A stretch of 64,000 bases of DNA, from assembly GCF_033097365.1 (NCBI RefSeq), contig NZ_AP028461.1, forward strand, positions 10,071,501 through 10,135,500, in the 5' to 3' direction. The stretch comes from Actinoplanes sichuanensis (lineage in GTDB: Bacteria > Actinomycetota > Actinomycetes > Mycobacteriales > Micromonosporaceae). Both the position numbers and the translations under genes were made by a program. The notes below the pieces were generated by a model, which was not told where the DNA came from, did not search any database, and saw only the letters and a program-made list of their open reading frames with translations. Of this stretch, positions 17,024 to 25,653 are shown piece after piece. Position 1 is the stretch's first letter, and each line of letters opens with the position of its first letter.

Positions 17024-18052
17024 ATGAGTTCCGGCGGGGGAAAGCGTAAGCAGAAGCACGAGGAGCACGAGGAGCACGTCAACCACGAGCGCTGGCTCGT
17101 GTCGTACGCAGACATGCTGACCCTGCTGTTTGTTCTCTTCGTGGTGCTCTTCTCGATGAGTGACGTGAACCAGAAGAAGTTCGCGCAGTTGGCTCAGGGC
17201 CTGTCCCAGGGGTTCGGCTCCAAGAGCGCGGCGTTCAGCGGCAACTACGCCCCGCTGGACGGTGCCTCGAACAACGCCCAGGTGGTACAGATCGACCCGG
17301 GCTCCAACCCCGGTGACGGCAGCTCGGGCACCGAGGGCCTGAACCAGAAGCAGAAGGAGGCGGTCGAGCGGGCCATCAAGGCCGAGGACCGCAAGAAGGC
17401 GTCGGCCAACGCGGAGAAAGCCGCCAAGGAGGCCGAGGACCTGAAGGCCATCGAACGGAAGATCGCCGACGCACTGGCCGCGCAGAAGATGCTCGGCAGC
17501 GCGAAGTTCACGATCGACCAGCGCGGCCTGATCGTCACCATCGTGACCAACGAGGTGGTCTTCGCCGGCAACCGGGCGGAGCTCCAGGCCGGTGGCGAGA
17601 AGATCCTGAACGCGATCGCCCCGACGCTGGCCGGTCTGCCGAACAGCATCGAGGTGGACGGTCACACGAACCAGCTGAAGGCGCGCACCACGTTCTACCC
17701 CAGCGGTTGGGAGCTGTCCGCGGCGCGAGCCTCGACCACGGTCCGGTTCTTCACCGACCACGGTCTGCCGAAGAAGCGGCTCAGCGCGGTGGGCTTCTCC
17801 GACACCAAGCCGCTGATCGACCCGAAGGACCCACGCTCGATCCAGATGAACCGCCGGGTGGACGTCGTCGTCCTCACCCAGCTCACCGCGGACCAGGCGG
17901 CGCTGCTGCCGTCGGCGGCCGGCGAGGACGGCAAGCTGCACACCGGTCAGACGACCGCCGAGTACAACGCCGAGCAGAAGGCCGCGGCCGAGACCACGAC
18001 GCCGAGCACGACCACTGAGCACACCACCACCAAGACCACCACGCACGACTGA
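17024..18052 (+). CDS. motB: Flagellar motor stator protein MotB
   Basis: 342 aa. A short basic N-terminus is followed by one membrane helix with the ion-binding aspartate D30 (WLVSYADMLTLLFVLFVVLFSMSD). A plug/linker with a Lys/Glu/Ala coiled-coil-like stretch (about 105-150) leads to an OmpA-type peptidoglycan-binding domain (IEVDGHTN, WELSAARASTTVRFF, GFSDTKPL, NRRVDVVV). The Thr-rich tail (TTTPSTTTEHTTTKTTT) is unusual. It anchors the stator to the wall. It is 5 bp after motA. Confidence 0.95.
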   Translation: MSSGGGKRKQKHEEHEEHVNHERWLVSYADMLTLLFVLFVVLFSMSDVNQKKFAQLAQGLSQGFGSKSAAFSGNYAPLDGASNNAQVVQIDPGSNPGDGSSGTEGLNQKQKEAVERAIKAEDRKKASANAEKAAKEAEDLKAIERKIADALAAQKMLGSAKFTIDQRGLIVTIVTNEVVFAGNRAELQAGGEKILNAIAPTLAGLPNSIEVDGHTNQLKARTTFYPSGWELSAARASTTVRFFTDHGLPKKRLSAVGFSDTKPLIDPKDPRSIQMNRRVDVVVLTQLTADQAALLPSAAGEDGKLHTGQTTAEYNAEQKAAAETTTPSTTTEHTTTKTTTHD

Positions 18053-18069
18053 ACTGAGGGGAGTTCGTA

Positions 18070-18525
18070 ATGGCTGACGAGAAGGAAACGGCCGAAGCGC
18101 CGAAGAAGTCCAACAAGATGCTGATGGTGGTCATCGCCCTCGTGCTGGTCATCCTGGGCGGCGGTGGGGCCGGGGCGTTCTTCATGCTCCGCGGCGACAC
18201 GGCCCAGGCCGAGGCGAAGCCGGTCAAGGGCGTCGTCACCGCGGCCGAGAGCACCATCACGGTGAACCTGGCCGACGGCCACTACCTGAAGCTCGGCTTC
18301 GCGCTCCAGCAGACCGAGGACGCCGGCACCGAGGCGGTCGACCTGAACGAGGCCTACCAGCTGGCGATCGACGCGTACACCGGTCGCAAGCTGGAGGAGC
18401 TCTCCACCGCCGAGGGCCGCGAGAAGATCAAGGAAGAGCTGCTCGCGAAGCTGGTCGAGACCTACACCGAGGACAAGAAGAAGATGGTCATGGACATCTA
18501 CTACACGTCCTTCGTGACCCAGTAA
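18070..18525 (+). CDS. fliL: Flagellar basal body-associated protein FliL
   Basis: 151 aa with one N-terminal membrane helix (about 18-41, MLMVVIALVLVILGGGGAGAFFML) and an extracytoplasmic stomatin-like domain (GVVTAAESTITVNLADGHYLKLGFALQ). The end, DKKKMVMDIYYTSFVTQ, is typical. FliL forms a ring around the stator and supports torque. It follows motB by 17 bp with GAGGGGAG as ribosome-binding site. In many Gram-positives fliL leads the fliM operon; here it closes the mot operon. Confidence 0.92.
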   Translation: MADEKETAEAPKKSNKMLMVVIALVLVILGGGGAGAFFMLRGDTAQAEAKPVKGVVTAAESTITVNLADGHYLKLGFALQQTEDAGTEAVDLNEAYQLAIDAYTGRKLEELSTAEGREKIKEELLAKLVETYTEDKKKMVMDIYYTSFVTQ

Positions 18526-18536
18526 GACCGCTGTTC

Positions 18537-18564
18537 GGGCGGGTCTCCTCCGGGAGACCCGCCC
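18537..18564 (+). terminator. Hairpin after fliL
   Basis: A 12-bp perfect stem (18537-18548 with 18553-18564), loop TCCG, 9 nt after the fliL stop. There is no T-tract, so termination may be partial. The fliM promoter begins 36 nt further on. Confidence 0.7.
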
Positions 18565-18599
18565 ATCGGCGCGAGAACTGGATGAAAACACCGCCACGG

Positions 18600-18627
18600 C
18601 TCAGCGGTTCGGTAAGTGAGCCGATGA
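18600..18627 (+). promoter_or_regulatory. FliA-type promoter of the fliM-flhA operon
   Basis: CTCA at 18600-18603, 16 nt, GCCGATGA at 18620-18627. The spacer begins GCGGTTCGG, so it shares the extended -35 CTCAGCGGNNCGG with the fliJ, flgB and flgN promoters. The -10 ends only 7 nt before the GTG of fliM, which implies a leaderless transcript or a later start. Confidence 0.68.
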
Positions 18628-18634
18628 GGACGAC

Positions 18635-19585
18635 GTGACCACCGCTCAGCGATCCCCCGGCAGGATGTCACGTCGCGGCCAAGGCGGAGGCCCGACCGCG
18701 TACGACTTCCGGCGCCCCATCAAGCTCTCCCGCGAGCACGTCCGTACCTTGCAGATGGTCTTCGAGTCCTATGCGCGAAGCTGCGGCACCCTGCTGACCA
18801 CTCGGCTCCGGGCGGTCAGCAACGTCAGTCTCATCTCCATCGAGCAGCTGAACTACGACGAGTACGTCGCCGCGCTCGCCAATCCGACGATCATCGGTGT
18901 GGTCACGCTGGATCCGCTGCCCGGCACGGTCCTGCTGGAGATCGCCCAGTCGGCGGTGATGACCGCGATAGATCACATGCTCGGCGGCCCCGGCGGCAGT
19001 CAACCGGAGCGGCCGCTGACCGAGGTCGAGATGCCGCTGCTGCGCGGCCTGATGGAACGGATGCTCGGCGAGCTGCGGTACGGCTTCGAGAGCATGGTGG
19101 ACATCTCGCCGAAGCTCAAGGAGATCGAGTACAACGCGCAGTTCCTGCGTGCCCACGCGCCCGGTGACGCGGTGGTGGTCGCCTCCTTCGAGACGAAGAT
19201 CGGCGCCGAGGAGTGCATCTCCACCCTCTGCCTGCCGTTCAACACGATCCTGCCGGTGCTGTCGCGTACCGAGGCGATCGTGTTGAGCGCCGCCGAACGC
19301 CAGGCGAAGGACACCGCCCTGCGGAACCTGACGGCCGGCCTTTCCGCCGCTCCGATCGACGTAGCAGTGCGATTTCAGCCCATCCGGATGCGTACCGATG
19401 ACATCGTGGATCTGCGCCCCGGCGACGTGGTCCCGCTCGGACACGCGACCAGCCGGCCGCTCGAGGTGACCGTGCACGACATCGTCTTCGCTCATGCAGT
19501 TCCCGGTAACCAGGGCGCCCGGCTGGCGTGTCTCGTCGTGCCGTCGCCCAACGAGAGCTCGTCCAAGGAGTCTGGCCGCCCATGA
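18635..19585 (+). CDS. fliM: Flagellar switch protein FliM
   Basis: 316 aa from GTG 18635; an ATG at 18665 would give 306 aa. The promoter -10 ends at 18627, so the GTG start would be leaderless. The middle CheC-like domain (about 40-220, YDFRRPIKLSREHVRTLQMVFESYA, MIDHMLGGPGG-like DHMLGGPGG) and the C-terminal SpoA domain (about 235-305) are clear. The N-terminal CheY-binding peptide LSQxEIDxLL found in most FliM is missing from either start. FliM links FliG to the FliN ring in the C-ring. Its stop overlaps the fliN start (ATGA). Confidence 0.94.
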   Translation: MTTAQRSPGRMSRRGQGGGPTAYDFRRPIKLSREHVRTLQMVFESYARSCGTLLTTRLRAVSNVSLISIEQLNYDEYVAALANPTIIGVVTLDPLPGTVLLEIAQSAVMTAIDHMLGGPGGSQPERPLTEVEMPLLRGLMERMLGELRYGFESMVDISPKLKEIEYNAQFLRAHAPGDAVVVASFETKIGAEECISTLCLPFNTILPVLSRTEAIVLSAAERQAKDTALRNLTAGLSAAPIDVAVRFQPIRMRTDDIVDLRPGDVVPLGHATSRPLEVTVHDIVFAHAVPGNQGARLACLVVPSPNESSSKESGRP

Positions 19586-20334
19586 CAGCGCCCACCATGA
19601 CCGCGCCTCAGCTGGCGCTAGCCCGGAACGCCGCCGAGGCTGCGCTGGCCGTCCTGCCCACCAGCCGAGCCCTGATGGTCGGCGATCCGGTCATACCGGA
19701 CGCCGGGACGGTGATCGAAGGTCAGGCGATCACGGCGCGGTTCACCGGCGCGGCCTCCGGTGAGGTTCTCGTCGTGGTCGGCCAGGACCTGGCGGACGCG
19801 CTCCGGGAGAGCCCGCTCGGCGAACTCGACCTCACCGCCGCGGTGCGTCCGGCCCTCGAGGCGGCCGCTCGGGTCTTCGGGCCGGTGGTCCTCGACCCGG
19901 GTCAGCTGATGGAGCCGGAGGTCGCGCTGAGCGCGCTGGCCGCGAAGGACGGTGCGGTCGCGGTTCCCCTGCAGGACGAGACCGAGGTACGGGCGGTGCT
20001 CGCCCTCGCGTTGAGCCAGTGGCCCGGCGACGACCAGGGCGCGGTGAACGTCTCGCAGCGCGCCGCGCCGAGCCGGATGGCGAGCGGGCGCGGCGGCCTC
20101 GACATGCTGCACGACGTCGAGATGGAGGTCTCGGCCGAGCTGGGCCGGACCCGGATGAGCGTGCGGGAGCTGCTCTCGCTCAACCCCGGTGCGATCGTCG
20201 AACTGGACCGGGCCGCCGGCAGCCCGGCCGACCTGCTGGTGAACGGCCGGCTCATCGCCCGCGGCGAGGTCGTCGTGGTGGATGAGAACTTCGGCATCCG
20301 GATCACCGAGATCGTCTCGCCGGGCTCGGAGTAA
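19582..20334 (+). CDS. fliN: Flagellar switch protein FliN with a long N-terminal domain
   Basis: 250 aa from the ATG at 19582, which overlaps the fliM stop. The C-terminal SpoA domain (about 170-247: DVEMEVSAELGRTRMSVRELLSLNPGAIVELDR, VNGRLIARGEVVVVDENFGIRITEIV) is unmistakable FliN. The first 160 residues are an additional alpha/beta domain, roughly CheC/CheX-sized, as in FliY of Bacillus. I do not see a convincing ExxN phosphatase helix in it, so it is FliY-like in architecture but may lack phosphatase activity. It could offer the CheY-docking site that FliM lacks. Confidence 0.9.
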   Translation: MTAPTMTAPQLALARNAAEAALAVLPTSRALMVGDPVIPDAGTVIEGQAITARFTGAASGEVLVVVGQDLADALRESPLGELDLTAAVRPALEAAARVFGPVVLDPGQLMEPEVALSALAAKDGAVAVPLQDETEVRAVLALALSQWPGDDQGAVNVSQRAAPSRMASGRGGLDMLHDVEMEVSAELGRTRMSVRELLSLNPGAIVELDRAAGSPADLLVNGRLIARGEVVVVDENFGIRITEIVSPGSE

Positions 20335-20339
20335 CCGCC

Positions 20340-20762
20340 TTGATCTCGCTCACCGTGCGCGTCGTCTTCGCCCTGCTCGTCGTCCTGATGCTGATGTGGC
20401 TGCTCGCCAAGGCCGTCCGCCGGCCGTACGCGGGCCGTCGTGACGGGACGCTCGCGGTGCTCAACCGCCAGCAGCTGAGCCGTGGCTCGGCGGTGGCGGT
20501 GGTGCGGGTGGCCGATCGCGCACTGGTGCTCGGGATCACCGAACAGCAGGTCAGTCTGCTCGGCGAGACGGACATCGAGGCTTTCGAGTCCGAGCCCGAG
20601 GAGCACCGGGACCACATGGAGGTGGCGCCCGGCGGCCTGTCCGCCGAGCTGCCGGGCCGGCACCCGGGGAGCCTCGGCGGCCGGCTCGACGGCTCACTGC
20701 TCTCCCCGAAGACGTGGACCTCGACCGTCGAGTTCCTGCGCGACCGGACGACGAGGCGATGA
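20340..20762 (+). CDS. fliO: Flagellar biosynthesis protein FliO
   Basis: 140 aa, TTG start. One N-terminal membrane helix (about 5-24, VRVVFALLVVLMLMWLLAKAV) is followed by a cytoplasmic domain with RQQLSRGSAVAVVRVADRALVLGITEQQVSLL, the FliO/FliZ signature. FliO is an assembly chaperone for FliP. It sits between fliN and fliP as in most clusters, 5 bp after fliN and 4 bp before fliP. Confidence 0.88.
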   Translation: MISLTVRVVFALLVVLMLMWLLAKAVRRPYAGRRDGTLAVLNRQQLSRGSAVAVVRVADRALVLGITEQQVSLLGETDIEAFESEPEEHRDHMEVAPGGLSAELPGRHPGSLGGRLDGSLLSPKTWTSTVEFLRDRTTRR

Positions 20763-20766
20763 CCCC

Positions 20767-21525
20767 ATGGCGAGGCGTGCGTTTCCCCTGCTGATCCTGG
20801 CGGCGACCCTGGTCCTGCTGCCGGAGGCGGCCTCGGCCGCGCCCGCGCCGACACCGCCCAGCATCGACATCCAGATCAACGGCACGAACCCGGACGGCAG
20901 TCGCCCGGCCGCGTCGCTGGTGATCGTCCTCGGCCTGACCCTGCTCTCGGTGGCTCCCGCGCTGCTGCTGCTCTGTACCTGTTTCACCAAGGTCTTCATG
21001 GTCCTCGGCATCACCCGCAACGCGCTCGGGCTGACCACCATGCCGCCCAACCAGGTGCTCGCCGGTCTGGCCCTGTTCCTGAGCCTGTTCATCATGGGGC
21101 CGACCGTGTCGGCGATCAACGAGCAGGGTGTGCAGCCCTACCTGAACGGTGACAAGACCCAGTCGCAGGCGTTCAAGGACGGGGTCGAGCCGCTGCGCGA
21201 GTTCATGTACGAGGTGACCCGCGAGGACGAGCTGGCGCTGCTGATCAAGGTGTCCGGGGCGGAGCGCCCGCCCAACATCCAGGCTGTTCCGCTGACCACG
21301 CTCGTCCCGGCGTTCGTGCTGTCCGAGCTGCGGGCCGCGTTCATCATCGGGTTCGTCATCTTCATCCCGTTCCTGATCATCGACCTCGTGGTGTCGGCGT
21401 CCCTGATGTCGCTGGGCATGATGATGCTGCCCCCGGTGACCATCGCACTGCCGTTCAAACTGTTGCTGTTCGTGCTGGTCAACGGGTGGAGTCTGATCAT
21501 CACGGCACTGGTCGGCTCGTACTGA
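20767..21525 (+). CDS. fliP: Flagellar type III export gate protein FliP
   Basis: 252 aa from the ATG at 20767; the frame is open further upstream but that part is antisense-like noise over fliO. Signal peptide (ILAATLVLLPEAASA), then FliP signatures FTKVFMVLGITRNALGLTTMPPNQVLAGLALFLSLFIMGP and PAFVLSELRAAFIIGFVIFIPFLIIDLVV, MMMLPPVTIALPFKLLLFVLVNGW. FliP pentamers build the export pore with FliQ and FliR. The stop at 21525 is followed only 4 bp later by fliR, so the usual fliQ gene is missing here. Confidence 0.96.
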   Translation: MARRAFPLLILAATLVLLPEAASAAPAPTPPSIDIQINGTNPDGSRPAASLVIVLGLTLLSVAPALLLLCTCFTKVFMVLGITRNALGLTTMPPNQVLAGLALFLSLFIMGPTVSAINEQGVQPYLNGDKTQSQAFKDGVEPLREFMYEVTREDELALLIKVSGAERPPNIQAVPLTTLVPAFVLSELRAAFIIGFVIFIPFLIIDLVVSASLMSLGMMMLPPVTIALPFKLLLFVLVNGWSLIITALVGSY

Positions 21526-21529
21526 GACG

Positions 21530-22294
21530 ATGAACTTCGACATAGCCATCGCACAGTTCCTGGCGATCATGCTGGGGGCGGTGCGGACCGGCGCGTGGAT
21601 GATGGTGTGCCCGCCACTGAACTCCCGGCTCATCCCGGGGCAGGTCAAGGCGCTGCTCTCGGTGGGTCTGACGCTGCCGATGGCGCCGTACCTGACCACC
21701 ACGGTCCCGTCGCTGGAGACCAAGGATCTGATCTTCAGCGCCGCCCTCCAGGTGTTCGTCGGTGCGGCGCTCGGCTTCTTCACCGCGATGCTGTTCGCCG
21801 CCATCCAGGCCGCCGGCGACCTGCTCGACCTGTTCAGCGGTTTCACTCTGGCCGCGACGTACGACCCGTTCTCGCAGAGCAGTGCCTCGATCTTCGGCCG
21901 CTTCTACAACCTGGTGGCGCTGACCCTGCTCTTCGCCGGGGACGGGCACCAGATGATCCTTCGTGGATTCCTGCAGAGCTTCCGTACACTGCCGCTGGAC
22001 GCCACGTTCTCCACCGAGACGCTCAGCAAGCTGCTGCTCCGCGGGGTCGGCGAGATGTTCCTGGCCGCTGTCCAGATCGCCGGGCCGCTGATCGCCGTGC
22101 TGTTCCTGGCCGACGTCGCGCTGGGCCTGCTGAACCGGGTGGCGCCGGCGCTCAACGCGTTCCAGCTCGGTTTCCCGATCAAGATCTTCCTGGTGGTGAC
22201 CCTCTCCGGGATCGCCATCGCGATGCTGCCGGGCGCCCTCGACACCCTGGTCGAGAAGGCGGTCACCGCGGTGGTCCGGCTCAGCGGCGGCTGA
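21530..22294 (+). CDS. fliR: Flagellar type III export gate protein FliR
   Basis: 254 aa, all-membrane protein with about six helices. AVRTGAWMMVCPPLNSRLIPGQVKALLSVGLTLPMAP and DLLDLFSGFTLAATYDPFSQSSASIFGRFYNLVALTLLF are FliR signatures; the C-terminal FPIKIFLVVTLSGIAIAMLP is typical. It is the single-copy subunit that closes the FliP5-FliR pore and contacts FlhB. Full length, no sign of fusion to FliQ. The start ATG has GAGACG in front. Confidence 0.95.
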   Translation: MNFDIAIAQFLAIMLGAVRTGAWMMVCPPLNSRLIPGQVKALLSVGLTLPMAPYLTTTVPSLETKDLIFSAALQVFVGAALGFFTAMLFAAIQAAGDLLDLFSGFTLAATYDPFSQSSASIFGRFYNLVALTLLFAGDGHQMILRGFLQSFRTLPLDATFSTETLSKLLLRGVGEMFLAAVQIAGPLIAVLFLADVALGLLNRVAPALNAFQLGFPIKIFLVVTLSGIAIAMLPGALDTLVEKAVTAVVRLSGG

Positions 22295-22342
22295 ACCACG
22301 CCGAAGAGCGTTGGTAGAGCCACGAGCGCGGGGAGGTGAGAC

Positions 22343-23434
22343 GTGTCCGGCGAGAAGACCGAGGAACCCACACAACAAAAGCTGAAGAAGGCCAAGCAGG
22401 AGGGCCAGATCGGCAAGACCCAGGACCTCGGCGCCTGGGTCGGCATGCTCGCCGCGAGCATCATGCTGCCGCGCACGCTGCGTCAGGCCATGGAGCATGC
22501 CCAGGAGCTGATGGAGAAGATCCCGGACACCATCGCCGATCCGGACGTCGGCAAGGGGCTGGCGATCTTCCGGGACGCGCTGATGAGCGCCGCCTGGGCG
22601 GTGCTGCCGCTGGCGCTGACCATGATGGCGGTCGGCATCGTGGCCGCGGCGGCGCAGGGAGGTATCCGGGTCGCCACCAAACTCTTCATTCCCAAGTTCA
22701 ACAGGCTCAACCCGTTCAGCGGCCTCAAGCGCATGCTCGGCCCGCAGGCGCTCTGGGAGGGCTTCAAGGCGCTGTTCAAGACGATCGTGCTGGGGCTGGT
22801 CCTCTGGTTCACGATGCAGGACATCGTGCCGGTGCTGATGGACGCCGGGCGGTTGCCGCTGGTCACGCTGCTCGGGGTGGTCAGCGACGCGTCGATCCAG
22901 CTGATCCGGGCCGCGGCGGCGGCGGGCATCGTGATGGCGGCGGCGGACTACTTCGTGGTGCGGCGGCGGACCAAGAAGCAGTTGCGGATGAGCAAGGAGG
23001 AGGTCAAGCAGGAACACAAGAACACCGAGGGCGACCCGCTGGTCAAGGCCCAGATCCGGGCCAAGCAGCACGCCATGGCGCGGAACCGGCAGATGGCCGA
23101 CGTGCCGACCGCGGACGTGGTGGTGGTCAACCCGGTGCACGTCGCGGTGGCCCTGCGGTACGAGCCGGCCAAGGGCGCGCCCCGGGTGGTGGCGAAGGGC
23201 AAGGGCCCGCTGGCCGCGAAGATCCGCGAGATCGCCACCGAGAACCGGATCCCGATGGTGCAGGACATCCCGCTGGCGCGGGCGCTCAACAAGGACTGCG
23301 AGATCGGCCAGGAGATCCCGGCGGAGTTCTACGGCGCGGTGGCCAAGGTGCTGGCGTTCGTGATGAGTCTGAAGGCACGTGGTGCGGCGGCCGGTTTGCA
23401 TCGCAACCCGAACCCGACCCCAGCTATGGCATAA
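22343..23434 (+). CDS. flhB: Flagellar export switch protein FlhB with NPVH cleavage motif
   Basis: 363 aa, GTG behind GGGAGGTGAG. Starts SGEKTEEPTQQKLKKAKQEGQIGKTQDL, has four membrane segments in the first 215 residues and a cytoplasmic domain. The autocleavage site reads N263-P264-V265-H266 (ADVVVVNPVHVAVALRYEP) instead of the nearly universal NPTH. FlhB cleaves itself between Asn and Pro, switching export from hook to filament subunits. Replacement of Thr could slow or alter this. The C-terminus after cleavage (PVHVAVALRYEP onwards) is otherwise normal, ending in VLAFVMSLKARG. Confidence 0.95.
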   Translation: MSGEKTEEPTQQKLKKAKQEGQIGKTQDLGAWVGMLAASIMLPRTLRQAMEHAQELMEKIPDTIADPDVGKGLAIFRDALMSAAWAVLPLALTMMAVGIVAAAAQGGIRVATKLFIPKFNRLNPFSGLKRMLGPQALWEGFKALFKTIVLGLVLWFTMQDIVPVLMDAGRLPLVTLLGVVSDASIQLIRAAAAAGIVMAAADYFVVRRRTKKQLRMSKEEVKQEHKNTEGDPLVKAQIRAKQHAMARNRQMADVPTADVVVVNPVHVAVALRYEPAKGAPRVVAKGKGPLAAKIREIATENRIPMVQDIPLARALNKDCEIGQEIPAEFYGAVAKVLAFVMSLKARGAAAGLHRNPNPTPAMA

Positions 23435-23604
23435 CCACCGATTCCGGAGATTTCCTCACAACGGGGTGCAAGAGCAGGGAAGATCGAGACGTGGCGGTGC
23501 CACAGCGGCCTCAGTGACGGCGACGGAACGCCGAACAGAACAACGCCAGGACGGCGACGGCTGGGCTCGGATGGCCATCGGACTGCCCACGCTCGGAAGG
23601 TGCC

Positions 23605-25653
23605 GTGAAGAACCGAAACCTAGGCAGGTTTGCCGTACCCGTAGGGGTCGTCGGCATCATCATCATGATGGTCGTCCCCCTGCCGACCTTCCTGCTGGAC
23701 ATGTTGATCGCCGTGAACATCACGGCCGCCCTGCTCGTGCTGCTGATCGCCATGTTCGTGCAGAAGCCGCTCGACTTCGCCGTCTTCCCCGCGTTGCTGC
23801 TGGTCATGACCCTATTCCGGCTGGCGCTCAACATCAGTGCGACACGCCTGGTGCTGCGCGACGGTGATGCCGGCAAGGTCATCCACGCGTTCGGCAGTTT
23901 CGTCGTCGGTGGCAACCTGGTCATCGGTCTGGTGATCTTCACGATCCTGGTGATCGTCCAGATGATCGTGGTCACCAAGGGCGCCGAGCGGGTCGCCGAG
24001 GTCGGCGCCCGCTTCACCCTCGACGCCATGCCCGGTAAGCAGATGGCCATCGACGCCGACCTCAACGCCGGTCTGATCGACGAGGCCGAGGCCAAGAAGC
24101 GGCGGGCCGAGGTGTCCTCGGAGGCCGACTTCTACGGCGCCATGGACGGTGGTTCCAAGTTCGTCAAGGGCGACGCCATCGCGGCCATCATCATCACGGT
24201 GATCAACCTGGTCGGTGGCTTCGCGGTCGGCATCCTCCAGGCCGGCATGGCCCCGGTCGACGCGATGAACCACTACAGCATGCTGAGCATCGGCGACGGC
24301 CTGGTCTCGCAGATCCCGGCGTTGCTGCTGTCGGTCGCCACGGGTCTCATCGTCACCCGCTCGGCCACCTCCGGCGACATGGGACAGACGGTCACCACCC
24401 AGCTCAGCCAGAACAAGCTGGCGCTGCGGATCGGCGGCGGCGCCGCGATGGCCCTCTGCATCATCCCCGGTCTGCCGCCGCTGCCGTTCCTGCTGGTCGG
24501 CGCGACGGTCCTGCTGATCGCCCATCGGGTCAAGGACCCGGCGCCGGAACCGGTCGAGGGCGCCGCCGCAGCCGAGGCGGTCGACCTGCCCTCGCCCGAC
24601 TCGCCGGAACAGTTGCTCGGCGAGATGCGGATCGACCCGCTGGAGTTGGCCCTCGCCCCCGACCTGGTCGACCTGGTCGACGCCAGCAGCGGAGACCTGC
24701 TCGACCGGGTACGCGCCCTGCGCCGCAAGATGGCCATGGAACTCGGGGTGATCATGCCGCCGGTCCGCACCCGGGACGACCTGGACCTGCCGCTCTCCTC
24801 GTACGCGATCCGGATCTCCGGTGTCGACGCCGGCTCCGGCCAGGCGCCACCGGGCACCGTCCTGGCCATCGGCGAGGGTCTCCAGGCCCTCCCCGGACGG
24901 GCCGGGGTCGAACCGGTCTTCGGGCTCGCCGGCAAGTGGGTCCCCGCCGAACTGCACTACCAGGCCGAGATCTCCGGCGCGACGGTGGTGGACCGGGCGT
25001 CGGTGATCATCACGCACCTGGCCGAGATCGTCCGCACCAACGCCAGCCGCCTGCTCGGCCGCGAGGACGTCCGCGCCCTCTCCGAGATGGTCAAGCGCAC
25101 GCACCCGGTGGTGGTGGAGGAGCTGACCCCGGCGCTGCTCAGCCTCGGCCAGGTGCAGAAGGTGTTGCAGGCTCTGCTCGACGAGGGCGTGCCGATCCGT
25201 GACCTGGTCCGGATCTTCGAGGCGCTGTCGCTGCGTGCCAAGGCCTCCCAGGATCACGACGGCCTGGTCGAGGCGGCGCGCGGCGCCCTCGGACCGGCCA
25301 TCGCCGCCCAGTACGCGACCGCGGGCCGGCTCACCGTGATCACTCTCGACCCGATGCTCGAGCAGGGCCTGCTCGAGTCGTTGCGACCCAGCGACACCGG
25401 CGCCTTCATGGCGATCGACGGCATGCGCGCCGAGGCGATCGTCAGCGAGGCCGGCCGGCTCGCCGAGGCCGCCGAGCAGCAGGGACTCAACCCGGTCCTG
25501 GCCTGCTCACCACAGCTGCGGCTGCCACTGATGCGACTGCTGCGAGCCGGCTCCCGCCGGGTTCAGGTGCTGTCGTACAGCGAAATCTCTGGTTCCACCG
25601 CACAGATCGAGACGATAGGGGTGGTGAACGGTGCCTACGCGGGTGCTGCTTGA
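23605..25653 (+). CDS. flhA: Flagellar export gate protein FlhA
   Basis: 682 aa, GTG behind GGAAGG. Eight membrane segments in the first 320 residues with FHIPEP-family signatures (MLIAVNITAALLVLLIAMFVQKPLDFAVFPALLLVMTLFRLALNISATRLVL region, GSFVVGGNLVIGLVIF, ERVAEVGARFTLDAMPGKQMAIDADLNAGLI, EADFYGAMDGGSKFVKGDAIA). The large cytoplasmic domain docks chaperones and substrates. The flhB-flhA gap of 170 bp has no promoter motif that I can see. It overlaps the next gene by 23 bp. Confidence 0.96.
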   Translation: MKNRNLGRFAVPVGVVGIIIMMVVPLPTFLLDMLIAVNITAALLVLLIAMFVQKPLDFAVFPALLLVMTLFRLALNISATRLVLRDGDAGKVIHAFGSFVVGGNLVIGLVIFTILVIVQMIVVTKGAERVAEVGARFTLDAMPGKQMAIDADLNAGLIDEAEAKKRRAEVSSEADFYGAMDGGSKFVKGDAIAAIIITVINLVGGFAVGILQAGMAPVDAMNHYSMLSIGDGLVSQIPALLLSVATGLIVTRSATSGDMGQTVTTQLSQNKLALRIGGGAAMALCIIPGLPPLPFLLVGATVLLIAHRVKDPAPEPVEGAAAAEAVDLPSPDSPEQLLGEMRIDPLELALAPDLVDLVDASSGDLLDRVRALRRKMAMELGVIMPPVRTRDDLDLPLSSYAIRISGVDAGSGQAPPGTVLAIGEGLQALPGRAGVEPVFGLAGKWVPAELHYQAEISGATVVDRASVIITHLAEIVRTNASRLLGREDVRALSEMVKRTHPVVVEELTPALLSLGQVQKVLQALLDEGVPIRDLVRIFEALSLRAKASQDHDGLVEAARGALGPAIAAQYATAGRLTVITLDPMLEQGLLESLRPSDTGAFMAIDGMRAEAIVSEAGRLAEAAEQQGLNPVLACSPQLRLPLMRLLRAGSRRVQVLSYSEISGSTAQIETIGVVNGAYAGAA

